DNA from: Centropus unirufus
Taxonomy: Eukaryota; Chordata; Aves; Cuculiformes; Centropidae
Assembly: GCA_013397695.1 (NCBI GenBank)
Contig: VYZI01000389.1
Location: 369,909 to 433,908 of the forward strand
Direction: 5' to 3'
Length of the DNA: 64,000 nucleotides
Position numbers and translations under genes: made by a program. A model generated the notes under the pieces. It saw nothing but the letters and a program-made list of their open reading frames with translations. It ran no database searches and was not told the origin of the DNA. Positions 24,972-36,793 of this stretch are shown here, in pieces (the first letter of the stretch is position 1; the number at the start of each line of letters is the position of its first letter).

Positions 24972-25775
24972 TAGAATCATAGGAACCTGGAATGGTTTGA
25001 GTTGGAAGAGGCCTTAGAGACCACTCTGTTCAAAGCCCCCCAGCCCTGAGGAGGGACACCTTCCACTCGATCAGGTTGCTCAAAGCCTCATCCAACCTGG
25101 CCTTGAACACCTCCAGGGAGAGGGCATCCATGACTTTTCTGGGCAACCTGTTTCACTGCTTCACCACTGTCACAGGTAAACAATTCTTCCTAAGATCTAG
25201 TCTAAATCTACCCTCTTTCAGCTTAAAACCATTACCCCTTGTCCTATCCCTGTACTTCCTGATAAAGAGCCCGTCCCCAGCTTTCCTGTAGGGCCCTTTT
25301 CAGTACTGGGAGGCTGCTCTAAATTCTCCCCAAAGCCTTCACTTCCCTAGGCCGAACAAACTCAAGTCTCTCAGCCTGTCCTTGTATGGGAGGTGTTCTA
25401 GCCCTGTGATCATCTCTGTGGTTTCCTCTGGACTTATTCCAACATATTTATGTCTTTCCGGTATTGAGGACTCTTGAACTGAACACAGGATTCCAGGTGA
25501 AGTCTCAAAAGAGTATAGTAGAGGTGCAGAACCACCTCCCTTGACCTGTTGGTTACAATTCTTCTAATGCAGCCTAGGATACAGTTGGCTTTTGGGGCTG
25601 CGAGCATACACTGCCGGCTCTTGTTGAGCTTCACAATCACCCCAAGTCCTTCTCTTCAAGGCTCCTCTCATGCCTCCCTCCACCCAGCCTGAAATTGTGC
25701 TTGGGATTGCCCTTACCCAGGTGCAGGACCTTGATCTGTATATCCTTGCCAATTGCATAGGTGCCACCAGATAAT
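24972..25775 (-). mobile_element. CR1 LINE, about 800 bp, antisense
   Basis: The longest contiguous CR1 stretch in the window. From the 3' end (left) it runs AGAATCATAGGAACCTGGAA, CACCTTCCACTCGATCAGGT, the ACCTGGCCTTGAACACCTCC block and TTACCCCTTGTCCTATCCCT. It continues into the coding part, where the minus strand translates as KANCILGCIRRIVTNRSREV and, further upstream, TWVRAIPSTISGWVE. These are post-polymerase ORF2 residues. Stops and frame changes break the frame. The copy is 5'-truncated before the catalytic polymerase region. Confidence 0.95.
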
Positions 25776-28578
25776 CTAAGTATCTTGTAGTGGCTGGTTC
25801 ATTTCATTGGTAGTTATGGAGCATGTCTGATTTCTAGGAATAGGCATTGTGGATAAGTCTTGTTTGTTTTGGCTCTGTTTCTATGGGGATAAACAGAAGT
25901 AGTGTGATTAATTTTCATTCTGTTGCCATGGTTATTAATAATAATGAGGTGATTATTACTGCACTGTAAACCTTACAGCAATTCCAATGCTGCTATGAGT
26001 GAGAGAGAGGTGAGAGGGAGAAAAAAAAAAGGACAATGAAAGAGCTAGACCAGATATTCACCCTAGGCAAATCAGCACTCACATGTTGCCTTTGATGAGA
26101 GGTAATGAAATAGAAGATGTGTTCTTGGAAAGCCTGGACCTGTAGACAGAATAATATTAATAAAAGAAGTGATAGATGAGAACCCGTCACTGACATCAAC
26201 AGAGCTTTGCTGATTTTTTCCCACTGAGATTTGATCAGGATAGAGATTTGCCAGTGCAAAAAGAAGTCCCACCTGGTCCACACAGCCAATGGAAAAATGC
26301 CATAATGTGCTCAGTATTTTCTGGATCAGACTCTATCTTATTAGTTTCACTATTAGAAGTGTGATGGTGTGGGGGAGTGTGACAAGATGAGGTGAATAAA
26401 AATAAAATAATGAAAGAAAAGCAATAGCTCTTCCTCCTGGGTGATTAATAAGCAACTCCCACATTCCTGGTACCTGCTCAGCTGGCTCTATCTCATTGCA
26501 CTAAGTGATTTGTATTCCTTCTGGAGACATTGCCATGGTGTTGGAACAATAAGTAACACTCATTTAATCAGATTGCCCCCATGGGTGAGATTACATTTTT
26601 CAAGGATTCTGCACTCCTAGCTGGGATGTTTTGCAGACTTCCGTCTTTCTGAGTCCTGGTGTAGGTGCAGAAAGCTCAAAATTGGCAAACTGCAGCCACT
26701 GGGCAGACTTGTTGTTGTTATTTTATGGCTAGCTGGGATTCAACATCAGCCTTTTCACACAAGTCTTGGAATGACAGAAACAGGATGAGAAAGTGACTGT
26801 TCACATTCTTTCTCCAAAAAGCCACAACCTGTGCTTTGAGGCTGTTGGTTTTCCATGTTTCTTTTTCCAAACCAGGGGAAATTATTTTGCATATTTGTTT
26901 CTTCCTTCCCATGTGTCTTATTTCTGTTTGCAAGTGCAGAGACCACCCTTCTCACCCTACCATTTGCTGTTGATATTTTCAGGATGCCAGCAAAACAAAA
27001 CCAGAGTCTAGTTGCATCCCATCATTGATTGACTGCTTAGGTTCCTTTAAAGCAAAGAGGAGAGCAGGTCAGCTATTAACACCGGCTGTAAAATGTTCAC
27101 ATAGAGCCAAGATAATAAAGCCATAGTGGTGCAGAGGTTTAATAGCAAGATGGGGCTGTCAAGTGTTTTCGCTTTCAAACAGCTCTCTCAGTGTTTACCT
27201 CCAGATCATGCAGTGATCCAGTGCCAGTGAAGAAGAGCATCACTACCTCCTGAAAACTCGTGTCAGATTGGTTACAAGTCGTTTTTCCTCTGCAGACAGA
27301 CTTCATTGTGGGCATCCACTGTACTTTGCTGTAGGACTGCTGACACCTGAAAGAAGAAACCTGCAAACCAAGGATGCAAAAGCAACTATGAAAGGCAGAA
27401 AGTGTTGGCCCTCGCTGCCCTGAACACAAGGGTTGTTCTCTAATCACTAGATCAAAATTAGTGGCTAGCAAGTGATGCTCTTTAATGTGGGTGACATGTT
27501 CCTCTTGACAGTACATGTTGCTTCTGTAGGGAGAAAAAGAGATTCTTGAAGAAATCCATAGCAAAACTGGGGTTAGGACCCTCTCTGCTTTTACCTTTCC
27601 ACCTCTGGGCATCCTTTTCTGTATTCAGAGGACGAGGATGAGGTATGGAGAGAGACAGAGCCAGGGAGTGTTTGTATCTAACACTAAAACAGGAGTGTTA
27701 GCTCTGGTGATACAGTTCATCAGTGCTGCTGTTGATGGCATAAGACCCTGAATGTCTTCATTTTTAGAGTCATGCAATAGCCCCAGCTTCATTGCTCTCC
27801 TGTTAGACTTCTCACATGTCCTTTTTTTCTCTGTGAATCTGCTATGACATATGCCCAGGCACAGCTCTGATGCACAGCATCAGATGAAGTCTAGGGATCC
27901 TATTTGGAGGTACAGCTACAGTCGTGCCATCATCAAAACACAATGTTTAATACTTCCCAGAAGGTATAAGGCAGATTAAAGATTCACCTGATTTTGTTTC
28001 AAGAGCGTGGTAAAATGGGAAAGAGGCTTTATCACTGTGCAATATGAAGGTGAGATCTATCTACATATGAAGGAATGAAGGGAAAACTCATGCCTGAGTC
28101 CTCCTCTCCATTCCTCAATCCTAAAATGTGTGGGTTTTGGTCCCTGGGGGAACTCAACACTTGTTAGTATGGACCTGCAGGTTAAAAAGCCTGGAAAATA
28201 AATAGATCAGGAAAAGGACAGTAAAAGACATTCATTTTTAGACCATAAAGGACCGTGTTGAAGTGAAATCTTTAGGAACAGCAAATAAAATGCATGGACA
28301 TTTAGAAATAGTGTAATTCTTGCCTGCTCACAAGTGTGTACCACTACTTACTACACACCCACTCACAAGCCCATGTGAGCAAGAAAACACGCTTTGCAGG
28401 CACACAGTCATACACACTCTGCCTTTTATAATAACAACTCCGTTTTGTCATGAGGGCATGGAAATGAGAGAGTCTCGCAGCATATTTCATTTGAAAGGGA
28501 AGGAAAAAATAAACTTCTCCAAACCAAACTTTCAGAGCAATTCTTTCTACGCCATGCAGCATGATCCTTCCTCTGGTT

Positions 28579-28629
28579 GGGATGGGGGAGGGAAGGGGAT
28601 GGGAAGGAAAAAAAAAAAGGAGGGGGGAC
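28579..28629 (+). promoter_or_regulatory. polypurine tract with a canonical G-quadruplex motif
   Basis: Five runs of three or more G (28579-28581, 28584-28588, 28590-28592, 28595-28598, 28601-28603) are separated by loops of only 1-2 nt. An A-run and then GGAGGGGGG follow. This fits the G3+ short-loop rule for stable G-quadruplexes. A pyrimidine-rich stretch at 28650-28681 is partly complementary, so hairpin or triplex structures are also possible. Function is inferred from sequence form only. Confidence 0.6.
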
Positions 28630-28826
28630 AAGTTCGTGGTTAGATGGAAGCTCCCACCCATTTCCTTTCCTTGCCCTTCCCAGGCATGTCAGAGCTGGGA
28701 GCCAAGACAAATCAAACTCTCAGGAGCTTGCAGACAGACAGCACCACTTACTGAGAGCGTAATTGCAGCCCTTGGAGGAGAGTGAGGGAGGGGGATGTGT
28801 GGAAAAAAAAAATAAGAAGGGGGCAG

Positions 28827-28840
28827 TGCCCTCTGCTGCC
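28827..28840 (-). promoter_or_regulatory. CTCF-like motif
   Basis: TGCCCTCTGCTGCC matches the reverse-strand CTCF core (TGCCCTCTGCTGG-like) except near its last positions. It sits next to purine-rich, G-run sequence in a repeat-poor block. One motif match by eye is weak evidence of binding. Confidence 0.35.
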
Positions 28841-29783
28841 AAAATAAAGCTGTTGATGTGAAGGATTTTGAAGAGACAAACGGGTGGGATGCAATGAGAC
28901 AGGGTCCTCTATGAATCTGCAAATAAACAGTCAGAGCACATGGCAAAGGGAGGAAAGTTGGTTGAGGTTCATCTCAGGTCAGCAGGGTTCATCTGAGGCC
29001 TCTCCCCCTTTCTCAGCTTACCAGAAATTGAAGTGGATATCATTATGCCTACTGCCCTCATGCAGGCATAGCCTGGTTTCCTTAGCTTGGGCAAGCTGAA
29101 GTCCTTGGAGGAGAAGTGGAAAGAGCTGCTGTTGTTAAAGAAAACTGACTGAAGAGCAGCAAAACTCCTGTGGCACATACTTCAGGGGCTTCTGGCTGCT
29201 GCTATGACGCAGCCTAGAAGTTTCATACAATGCAACCAAAGAAGGGTAGGATCTCATCCTTACTTCACAGAGTGGAGACTGCAGGGCTAGGAGAATAAGA
29301 TCAGGGTTGGTGCCACCTAACTTTAGCCCTCTGAGCATTCATCATCCAGCTTGTTCCCTACAAAGAGAGAGCTCAAATCCACCAGCCACCCCATACCAGA
29401 ATGAACTGATATCCAAAGAAGACCAAGGGTATCAGATGCCCCTCTTCTTCTATTCCAAGTGTCCCTTACAGGGCTCTCTACCAGTGCCACCACCATGTAA
29501 CATCCCCTCTCTCTCAGTCCGTGATGTTGCTCTGTATGGCATGAATCCACTTACTGGTGCTGCAATATTGCTGGCAGTTCTGGCCTCAGCTACAACAGCA
29601 CTAAGTTACACTTCATAGAACAAAGGGAGAATTTGCATCATCAAGGCAACATAAAATTCTGTCAGTAGCTGCTCATTAGCCTGTAACTTTAAACATAGTT
29701 TGCCAAAATGGAGAGTTCTAACATAATAAACAAGTCCACCAGCCCAGGCACTGACCATCCCAATACCACAACATTTCACTAAC

Positions 29784-29835
29784 ATACATCTATGATATAA
29801 AATTATAATACAAAGAATTAATATGATAGATGTAT
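29784..29835. repeat. imperfect inverted repeat (15-bp arms, 22-nt loop)
   Basis: The left arm ATACATCTATGATAT (29784-29798) pairs with the right arm ATATGATAGATGTAT (29821-29835) with one mismatch. Both arms are AT-rich. No target-site duplication or transposon end is apparent. Confidence 0.8.
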
Positions 29836-31249
29836 ATAATGTGTATAGCTGTGTATGAGTGACATCTTCATATTACTGTCTTCTCTGTCTTTGATATAAC
29901 TAGAATCACATTTTTTAGTCCTATTCATTGACACATGGGAAGTCAAAAGTTTTCGTCACCAGATATTGGAGGCAGATGTGATGTCCCATGAGATTCTGGA
30001 AAACGATCAATTATTGAGAGCAGTAGAACAGAAGTGCAGAGAATTTTAGATAAGGCATACAAGACATTGAGAAAAAAGCTCTTGAAAACATTCAGAAATA
30101 GACTTCATTTAGGTATCAGGACTAGCACATGTTGAACTAATGGTCTGGCTGACCCAGGGCAAAAATTCCAGTCGGATCTTGCTGTCCTTATGAGGGGAAA
30201 ATACTAAAGACCTACTACAATTTCTAATTAATTAAATACTCCAATGCCCAGTTATAATTAGATGAACCACTTATTTTCATGTCTTATTGTCACGGTCTCC
30301 ACCACTAACCCCTTGCAGACAGATGTCTTACTTTTCCTCTTTTTCACCTTTCACATCTGTGACATTATTGGCTTTTCCCTGTCCCTGTTCTTCCTCTCTT
30401 TATTCCACCAGACCTCCAGACTATCAAGTTTTTTTTTGGCCTACTGCACAACTACCCAGCTACAGATGGGCTGAGAGGAATTCAGAGATGATTTCCTTTC
30501 TCTTCCTTTCACTACACATCCCCTAGGAAGGGAGGCTGGTTTATATGTTGCCTATTCCTTCTTTCAAGTCTGAGCTAGTTGTAGTCATCTCTCTTTTGCA
30601 GGCAACTAAACAAAAAGGAAAGGAGTTCGCCATTAAGTTGAAATACGGGAGCCTACCTTCTCAGAGGGCTCTATTAAGTGTAGAACCTACTAGCTGCTAT
30701 GAGAGGCCAAGGATATTCTGATGTTCTGTGACTCTGTATCAGCCATGATTGTCCTCTGGACAGTAGATCTGTACATAGAGTCATGAATTGGGTGAAAAAA
30801 ATCACAGAGCTGTGCTACCTATTTATTATTCCTTGAAGTAGTAAAGACTTTTCTTGACTCTGAAGGTAATGAGGAGCTGGCTCCCAGTTACTATGAAGTG
30901 ACAAAATGTGGTTTTCAAGGTGGATGGAAGGTAGTTGTGGTGGTGGGATGCGAGTGGTGTTGCATTGATATCTGTGTGTGCTGGAGGTCTATCAGTGCTA
31001 CAAATTGTTGCGTGAGTTGATAGTTGTTTTCCTGAAGCTTCACTGCTTTGAGAAGGCAGCTTATTCTAGATCCATGTGTTCACAGTGTGTTTATCTTGAA
31101 ATCTGAAATAGGCTGCCACATGGCAGGACTGGGTTTGGGACGTGGGAGTGAAAGGAGGTTGAGTAATTAGCCATAGTGTCAGGCTGAAAACAGTCTAATG
31201 ACTCCAGTTGAGGTAGGAAGCATTTCTGGCAGTATAAGATTAGATAGGG

Positions 31250-31698
31250 TGACAAATGAGGGCTGGAGCACTTCCCACATGATGATGGGCTGAGAGAGTT
31301 GGGATTCTTCAGCCTAGACAAGACAAGGCTTCAGGGGTACCTTGGAGCAGCTTCCAGTACTGAAAGGGTGCCTCCAGGAAAGCTGGGGATGGGCTCTTTA
31401 CCAGGGAATACAGGGACAGGACAATGGGAGAAGGTTTTGAGCTGAAAGATGGTGATTTAGATGAGATATTTAGAAGAGATTTTTTTTTTCTTTGGCGGGT
31501 GGTGAGGTATTGGAATAAATTGCCCAGAGAATTGAAGGATGCCCCATCCATGGAGGTATTCAAGGCCAGGTTGGATAGAGCTTTGAGCAACCTGAGCCAG
31601 TGGTGGGTGGCTTTGCCTATGGCAGAAGAGTTGGAACTGGAGGATGTTTTAGTTCACTTCCAACCCAAGCCATTCTACGATGCTGTGATTCTATGATC
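31250..31698 (+). mobile_element. CR1 LINE 3' fragment (about 450 bp)
   Basis: GAGGGCTGGAGCACTTCCCA, a GAGAGTTGGGATTCTTCAGC block, AGGAAAGCTGGGGATGGGCT, GGGTGGTGAGGTATTGGAAT, ATGCCCCATCCATGGAGGTA and a TTCTATGATCC tail. Coverage is almost identical to the copy at 6124-6567, so the two may share a truncation point. A 90-codon frame at 31424-31696 is the translated ORF2 end running into the 3' UTR, not a gene. Confidence 0.96.
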
Positions 31699-34600
31699 CG
31701 TTATCCCTGCCTTTTTCCTACCTTCCTCCCATATACAAACCTGCCTGGGGAGTACATGAAACCATATTAAAATTCTCTTCATTGGCTTGAGTGAACAGAA
31801 TGAGTCTCTTCTTTTTTTCCAGTCCTTGACTTGAAAGCCACCGACCACAGCCTGAATCACCTGCTAGCAAGTACTGTCAAAGTCATATTTTCTTTTCACA
31901 GCAGGCAAATGTTGGCCAAACCTTGTTTAGCAGCAATCATGGCTGGTAAACCAGGACCTGTTGCCTGACTTTTCCCACCTCTCTTCTCCAGAGCTGCTGT
32001 CCTCACTGCAGGGTGCCCTGAGAAACTCTAACACAAAGCTGGAGTGGTGCTTCTATGTGTTCCTACACAGAACTTTTTTTAGGGCAGACCTAGATTGATG
32101 TAAAGCTATTTGCTGGCCTTTTTCTTATGACCTAGAACACAATAATTACCATCAGTAAGGACATACCTGAATATCCTAAAGGGACAGTTCTACAGTGTTA
32201 CATTATCTTTCTCTCTGCCCATTAAACCATTACCAACACAAGGGTTCTGGGAAGCTCATTTTATGATCCCTCTTCCAGTGTTAGAAAAAATCTGTATAGC
32301 ATCTAATTCATCAAGTCTTGCAGTATGGATCTCATAATCATTTGTGTTAATTTCTGGTTTCCCCCCTCCACTTCATCTAGCATGCACAAAGGAGAAATAT
32401 CAGTGGGCACTTTTTGTTTGTGACTTTTTGCTCAGAGAAAGAAAGTCCTAGTGTAAGAACAGCCTTCAGTGGTTCACAGATCAGTGACCACTGGATAACT
32501 GATTTGGAAATTCCAGCAAATGGTCCTGGCAAAATGGGATTTTGGAAAATAACAAGGAAGGGAACAGGATGCAACGTCATGATATATCCATCTATAAAAC
32601 AGCGTTGAAAGGTTGGAAAAGCATTGGCATATCCATCCTGTTGAAAAGACAATAGCAGTGAGGGCTTGGCATGATCTTCTCTGAAAAAACATGGAAACTG
32701 GACATAAGAGCAAAAGTTCTGGCAGCACCATGTCTTCCCTTAGCCGCCAAGAGCTAGTGGTATTTGGAACACACCACAGCAAAATATAAAATATATATAT
32801 ATATTCAAAGAAGGAGAAAGTGGTATGATTTTTTTTTCTTATTTAAAAAATGAGCAAAAAGCAGTTTCTCTTAGAGCCGTGTGAAGGGAAAGCAGTTAGT
32901 AGTCTGTTACTGTCACTGTACAAATACTCATCAGTTGTCTTTGGAGGTGGCAGACTCCCATTGTGTTAGATGCCATACAAACCCCAGTATAAGAAAGGAG
33001 GGTGTCCGCACTCAAATTGCAAAGGCCCTGTTCATTACACCAGAATCTTTAATGTGAGAGACCTGCATCATACATTATCATATGAACACATCCAAAGTTT
33101 CTAGATGTACGCCAGAGAGAAGGTCAGAGGGTTCAGCTTGGAATGAGTGGAGAGGTTTGGATAGGGAGGTAGGACAACTCCAGTGAAGTATAGGACCACA
33201 GCTGACACTGCATATTTCAAGATTTCCCATAACAAACACTGTTGGTAGTTGGATTTCTCATCAGAAAAAAAATGGTGCTCCTGCATGAGGTCCTGTAACA
33301 GCAGCAACCTCACAGCCCTGTGCATGAGCTGCAGAGCTCAGGCCTAGTGCAGAGGATCAGGAGAAAAGAGGGTCAGGGTTACATCTTATACAGTGTGTGG
33401 GAGATTGGGGTGGATTAATAAAGACTTTAGAAGATGTGGATTTGCTATCACTGAATAATACTCTGAGCCTATGTTTTATTACCATTGAAAAAGAAAAACT
33501 CAATTTAATTTATCCCTTTCCCTCTGGACTAGGATTTAAGATTCATGCTGCTCACACAATACATCAATTGATAAAACAGGAGAGGTACTTGAATACATCA
33601 ATCTCAGGAAAACATGGGTTTCTCCTGTGTTGGGTTTTTGGTCTCAACTCTACAGCTTGTCCAGCGTTTCAGATCCCTGTGTTATCTCAGTTCTGGGTGA
33701 CAGTTTTGTTCATGTTTTTTGTTGCCGAGTTCAGTGAAAATCACCCTTGGGACCTCTTATTTTACAGCTGAGCATTTAAAGGTCTCATGTGGTACCTACT
33801 CTTCAAAAAGAACCTTTGAGGACCTGGGTCTGAGTTCCCTCAGCCTTGCTCAACAGTTATTAAAAAGGAAAATATAGTTCAAGCCCCACCTGGCCACTTT
33901 CTCATAATAAATGTATGAATGTCACCCTTACATTTCTTCTTCTTTGTTTGATCACTTCAGTTACAGCTGGCCACAGTCCATTCCCCAGGAGAATTAGGAC
34001 ATGACTGGAAACCAAAGTCATAGTTTCTCCACCCGTTCAGGATAGGAAGGAGTCACAATGGTTGCTTTTGGCTGGTCAATATGCAGCTTGGCTGCTGCCA
34101 CATTTCCGTGGCTTGTTCTCACCCTCCTGTCTTAGCTCTGACACCTTTTTTTTTGCCTCCTACCAGCCCACCTGACTTTGTTTTTGCCTTGTGGGATCCT
34201 TGCCTTGTTTGTACACGTAGTGTAGGCACTGTGGCTTCCCACTCTCTTGTCTCGCGCTTGGGTCTGAATCATTCCTTGGTTTCTCTGGTTTTACATCTTG
34301 GCTTTTCTCGACTATCATACTTGGATGCAGATCAGATCCAACAGCCCGAGTCCCTCACTCAACCTTGGCATTGGTCACACAAGACAAACCCTAAAGCAGA
34401 GATCTAATTGTCCCCAAATGAAGAGAATGTGAAATTGATAAGGAATCTTATATGAACTGCCCTCACTTAGGTGCTCACAGGATGACATGAAGTCATTGCA
34501 TGGCTGTGGTCCTATGTAGCCAAACCCCATGAAATGCAAGCTTTATCCAAACAATGACACATAGAAGAGGAGATGGAAAGAGACTGAAATATTTCTGTTA

Positions 34601-34835
34601 CAGTGACCTCAGGCTCAGGTCAGCCCCTCCTCAAAATCAGTGGAAATTTTTTTAAAAAAGACAACTTACAGATCATTGGATTTCTTCTCAGTCCTGAAAT
34701 TGAAAGAGTGCAGTCAAAAGGATTCTTGACCATCATATGCACTAAGTCTGAGACTTATAGAAGGATTCCCATGTTTTACTCTCTCACTATTTGCACTGTG
34801 TCTGGTCCCGTACCAATTTAGACACATGGTTGCTC
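31699..34835. other. unique interval with a small TA microsatellite
   Basis: About 3.1 kb with no recognised gene. A short (TA)n run occurs at about 32787-32804. Frames at 33397 and 34081 (124 and 108 codons) lack family features. The latter lies in Ser/Leu/Pro-rich translation of pyrimidine-rich DNA. Confidence 0.5.
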
Positions 34836-35182
34836 TCACATTCGTAGAATGGTTTAGGTTGGAAGGGACGTTAAAGATCATTTAGTTCCAAACCCTCTGC
34901 CATGTCAAGGAACACCTTCCACCAGACCAGGGTGCTCAACGTTCCATCCAGCCTGGCCTTGGACTCCTCCAGGGAGGGGACATCCACAACTTCCCTGAGA
35001 AACCTCTGCCAATGCCTCACCACCCTCTTAATGAACAATTTCTTCTTAATGTCTAATCTAAGTCTTACCATTCCCCCTCATCCTATCACTACATGACCTT
35101 TCTAAAAGTACCTTCCCAGCTTTCTTCTAGAATCCCCTTCAGGTACAGGAATGCTGCTATAAGATCTTCCCTAAGCCTTCTC
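34836..35182 (-). mobile_element. CR1 LINE 3' end, antisense (left part of an internally deleted copy)
   Basis: TCGTAGAATGGTTTAGGTTG and GGGACGTTAAAGATCATTTA mark the element's 3' end. They are followed by CACCTTCCACCAGACCAGGG, the GCCTGGCCTTGGACTCCTCC block and TCTTCCCTAAGCCTTCTC. At about 35183 the sequence jumps directly to a much more 5' part of CR1 (next entry). Confidence 0.95.
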
Positions 35183-35935
35183 ACCATTTTCATTCATCCA
35201 CAGGGGTATGCTTTCTTTAACCATCCTTTTCTGGTTGACGTACCTATAGAAGCCCTTTTTGTGATTCTTTGCTTCCCTTGCCAAGTTCAGCTTCATCTGC
35301 ACCTTGGCCTTCCTGACTCCATCCCTACACAACTGGGTAGCAACCCTAGGGACTTCCCATGTTTCCTGTCCCTGCTTGCACTGCCCATGCAATTCCCTCC
35401 TGCTCTTCAGTTTGACCAGCAGGTCTTCTTCCTTCTCTGCCTGAATTCCTACATCTGGACTGTTCCTACATCAGGACTGAGCACTCCTATGGAAAGGAGC
35501 TCCTAGGGAGCACTCCTAGGCTCTATGAAAATCATCTTTAAATATTTTTCATCTCTGTTTTGCTCCCTTGTCTCTGAGGACTGTTTCCCAGATAGCTCTG
35601 TCGAGAACTCCTTGGAAAGTTGGAAGTTTAGTTCCTAAAATTTAGGATCCTGACTCTACTCCTCACCTGTCCCATATCCCTCAGGACCTTGAATTCCACA
35701 AGTGCGGGATCATTGTAGCCCAGGCTGCCTCCAATCTTGATGTCAATGGTGAGATCACTTGCATTGGTGACCATCAGGTCCTGTATTGCATTCCCTCATG
35801 TAGGGGTATCTATTACCTGGGTTAGGAAGTTCTCTTTAATACACTCAAGGAGTCTCCTGGATTGCTTATAACTTGTTGTGCTACTTTTCCAGCAGATATG
35901 AGACTGACTGAAGTCCTCCAGTAAGGGGATAAGCC
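35183..35935 (-). mobile_element. CR1 LINE ORF2 endonuclease C-terminus and linker, antisense
   Basis: Minus-strand translation of 35171-35392 gives KAKVQMKLNLAREAKNHKKG and FYRYVNQKRMVKESIPLWMN, the linker between the CR1 endonuclease and reverse transcriptase. Further upstream, 35796-35930 gives LEDFSQSHICWK, the equivalent of the conserved GDFNHPDICW motif of the endonuclease, then KQSRRLLECIKENFLTQVID. In this copy the motif's first Gly is replaced. Left of 35183 the element goes straight to the 3' end, so the polymerase domain (over 1 kb in a full-length CR1) is deleted. The 5' boundary near 35935 is approximate. Confidence 0.92.
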
Positions 35936-36431
35936 TCCAACAGTCTGTGTTCGGTATCTGGATCCCAGCACAGGCTGTGCTCGCTTCTGAGGCTGGAGAC
36001 ACAGCACACAATGGGACATAAGAGGCCATCTCTGTGACTGTGAGATCCTTCCCTTCCTATGCCTTAGGCCCATACAGAGGAGATCAATGACCCAAATAGA
36101 TAAGGAATAGATAGGAGTCAAGATTCATACACTGCTTAGAACTCAGCCCAATAATTCCAACTCCACAACAAAAGACTGGTAGCTTTGTTATCCTCTCACC
36201 TTAGTCTGTTCTGTTCATGATTCCCTAGATTTATTATGGCACCACCGGTATTAAAATCCTTACTTAAGACACACACATGTACTGTTATTGTGAGCGTGCT
36301 GTACAGGACAGTGGGTTGCTTCTTTATCTTGTTTTGGCATTCTTGATAGGCCCATTAGCCACTCATGATCTTGACATTATCTGCCACTTGTAATTAGTTT
36401 TTATATGAATATCTTATATTAAATAGTAGTG
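35936..36431. other. unassigned sequence upstream of the CR1 endonuclease fragment
   Basis: On the minus strand this should hold the rest of the CR1 endonuclease if the copy went further, but translation no longer matches. The source of this stretch is unknown to me. Confidence 0.4.
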
Positions 36432-36489
36432 GTTATTTATATACACGTATTATATATATACATAATATATTGCATATATTGTATATATT
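36432..36489. repeat. TA-rich low-complexity tract
   Basis: TATATATATACATAATATAT-type sequence that runs directly into the 5' end of the next CR1 fragment. The T/A-rich site may have been the insertion target, or the tract grew after insertion. Confidence 0.85.
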
Positions 36490-36793
36490 GGAGGTGGTGG
36501 AGAGGTGGGCTTTGGTCTCTTCTCCCAGGTAACATGTGATAGGACAAGAGGAAATGGCCTCAAGTTGTGTCAGAGAAGGTTCAGATTAGACATCAGGAAA
36601 AATTTCTTCACCAAAAGGGTTCTCGGGCACTGGCAGAGGCTGCCCGGGGAGGTGCTGGAGTTCCCATCACAGGAGCAATTAGATCAACAGGTAGATGAGG
36701 TACTCAGGGATATGATTTAGTAGTAAACAGGTACGGCTGGACTCGATGTTCTTCATGGTCTTTTCTAACCAAATGATTTATGATTATATGATA
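36489..36793 (+). mobile_element. CR1 LINE 3' fragment (GGTCTTTTC-tail subfamily)
   Basis: GGTCTCTTCTCCCAGGTAAC, AGGACAAGAGGAAATGGCCT, TCAGATTAGACATCAGGAAA, GGGCACTGGCAGAGGCTGCC, ACTCAGGGATATGATTTAGT and GGACTCGATGTTCTTCATGG. It belongs to the same tail type as the 14.5-kb and 39.8-kb copies. The translated end (36505-36720) still reads GLFSQVTCDRTRGNGLKLCQ-like, which is ORF2 C-terminus. Confidence 0.95.

Larger units (their letters stand above)
25776..31249. other. 5.5-kb interval without CR1
   Basis: Longest CR1-free stretch of the central part, and less AT-rich than its surroundings between about 28.4 and 29.6 kb. It contains the G-quadruplex-type tract, a CTCF-like site and an imperfect palindrome (annotated separately). 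No exon chain is apparent. The 145-codon minus frame at 27175-27612 has no recognisable family. Confidence 0.5.

Noticed and set aside
27175..27612. 145-codon minus-strand open frame
   Set aside because: Second longest frame, but composition is chance-like, there is no domain, and no splice or poly(A) context. It is too short to stand out in 64 kb of six-frame translation.
31424..31696. 90-codon plus-strand open frame
   Set aside because: Translated CR1 ORF2 C-terminus and 3' UTR, not a host gene.
35093..35506. 137-codon plus-strand open frame
   Set aside because: It is antisense to CR1 ORF2 linker sequence; the minus strand carries the real similarity.
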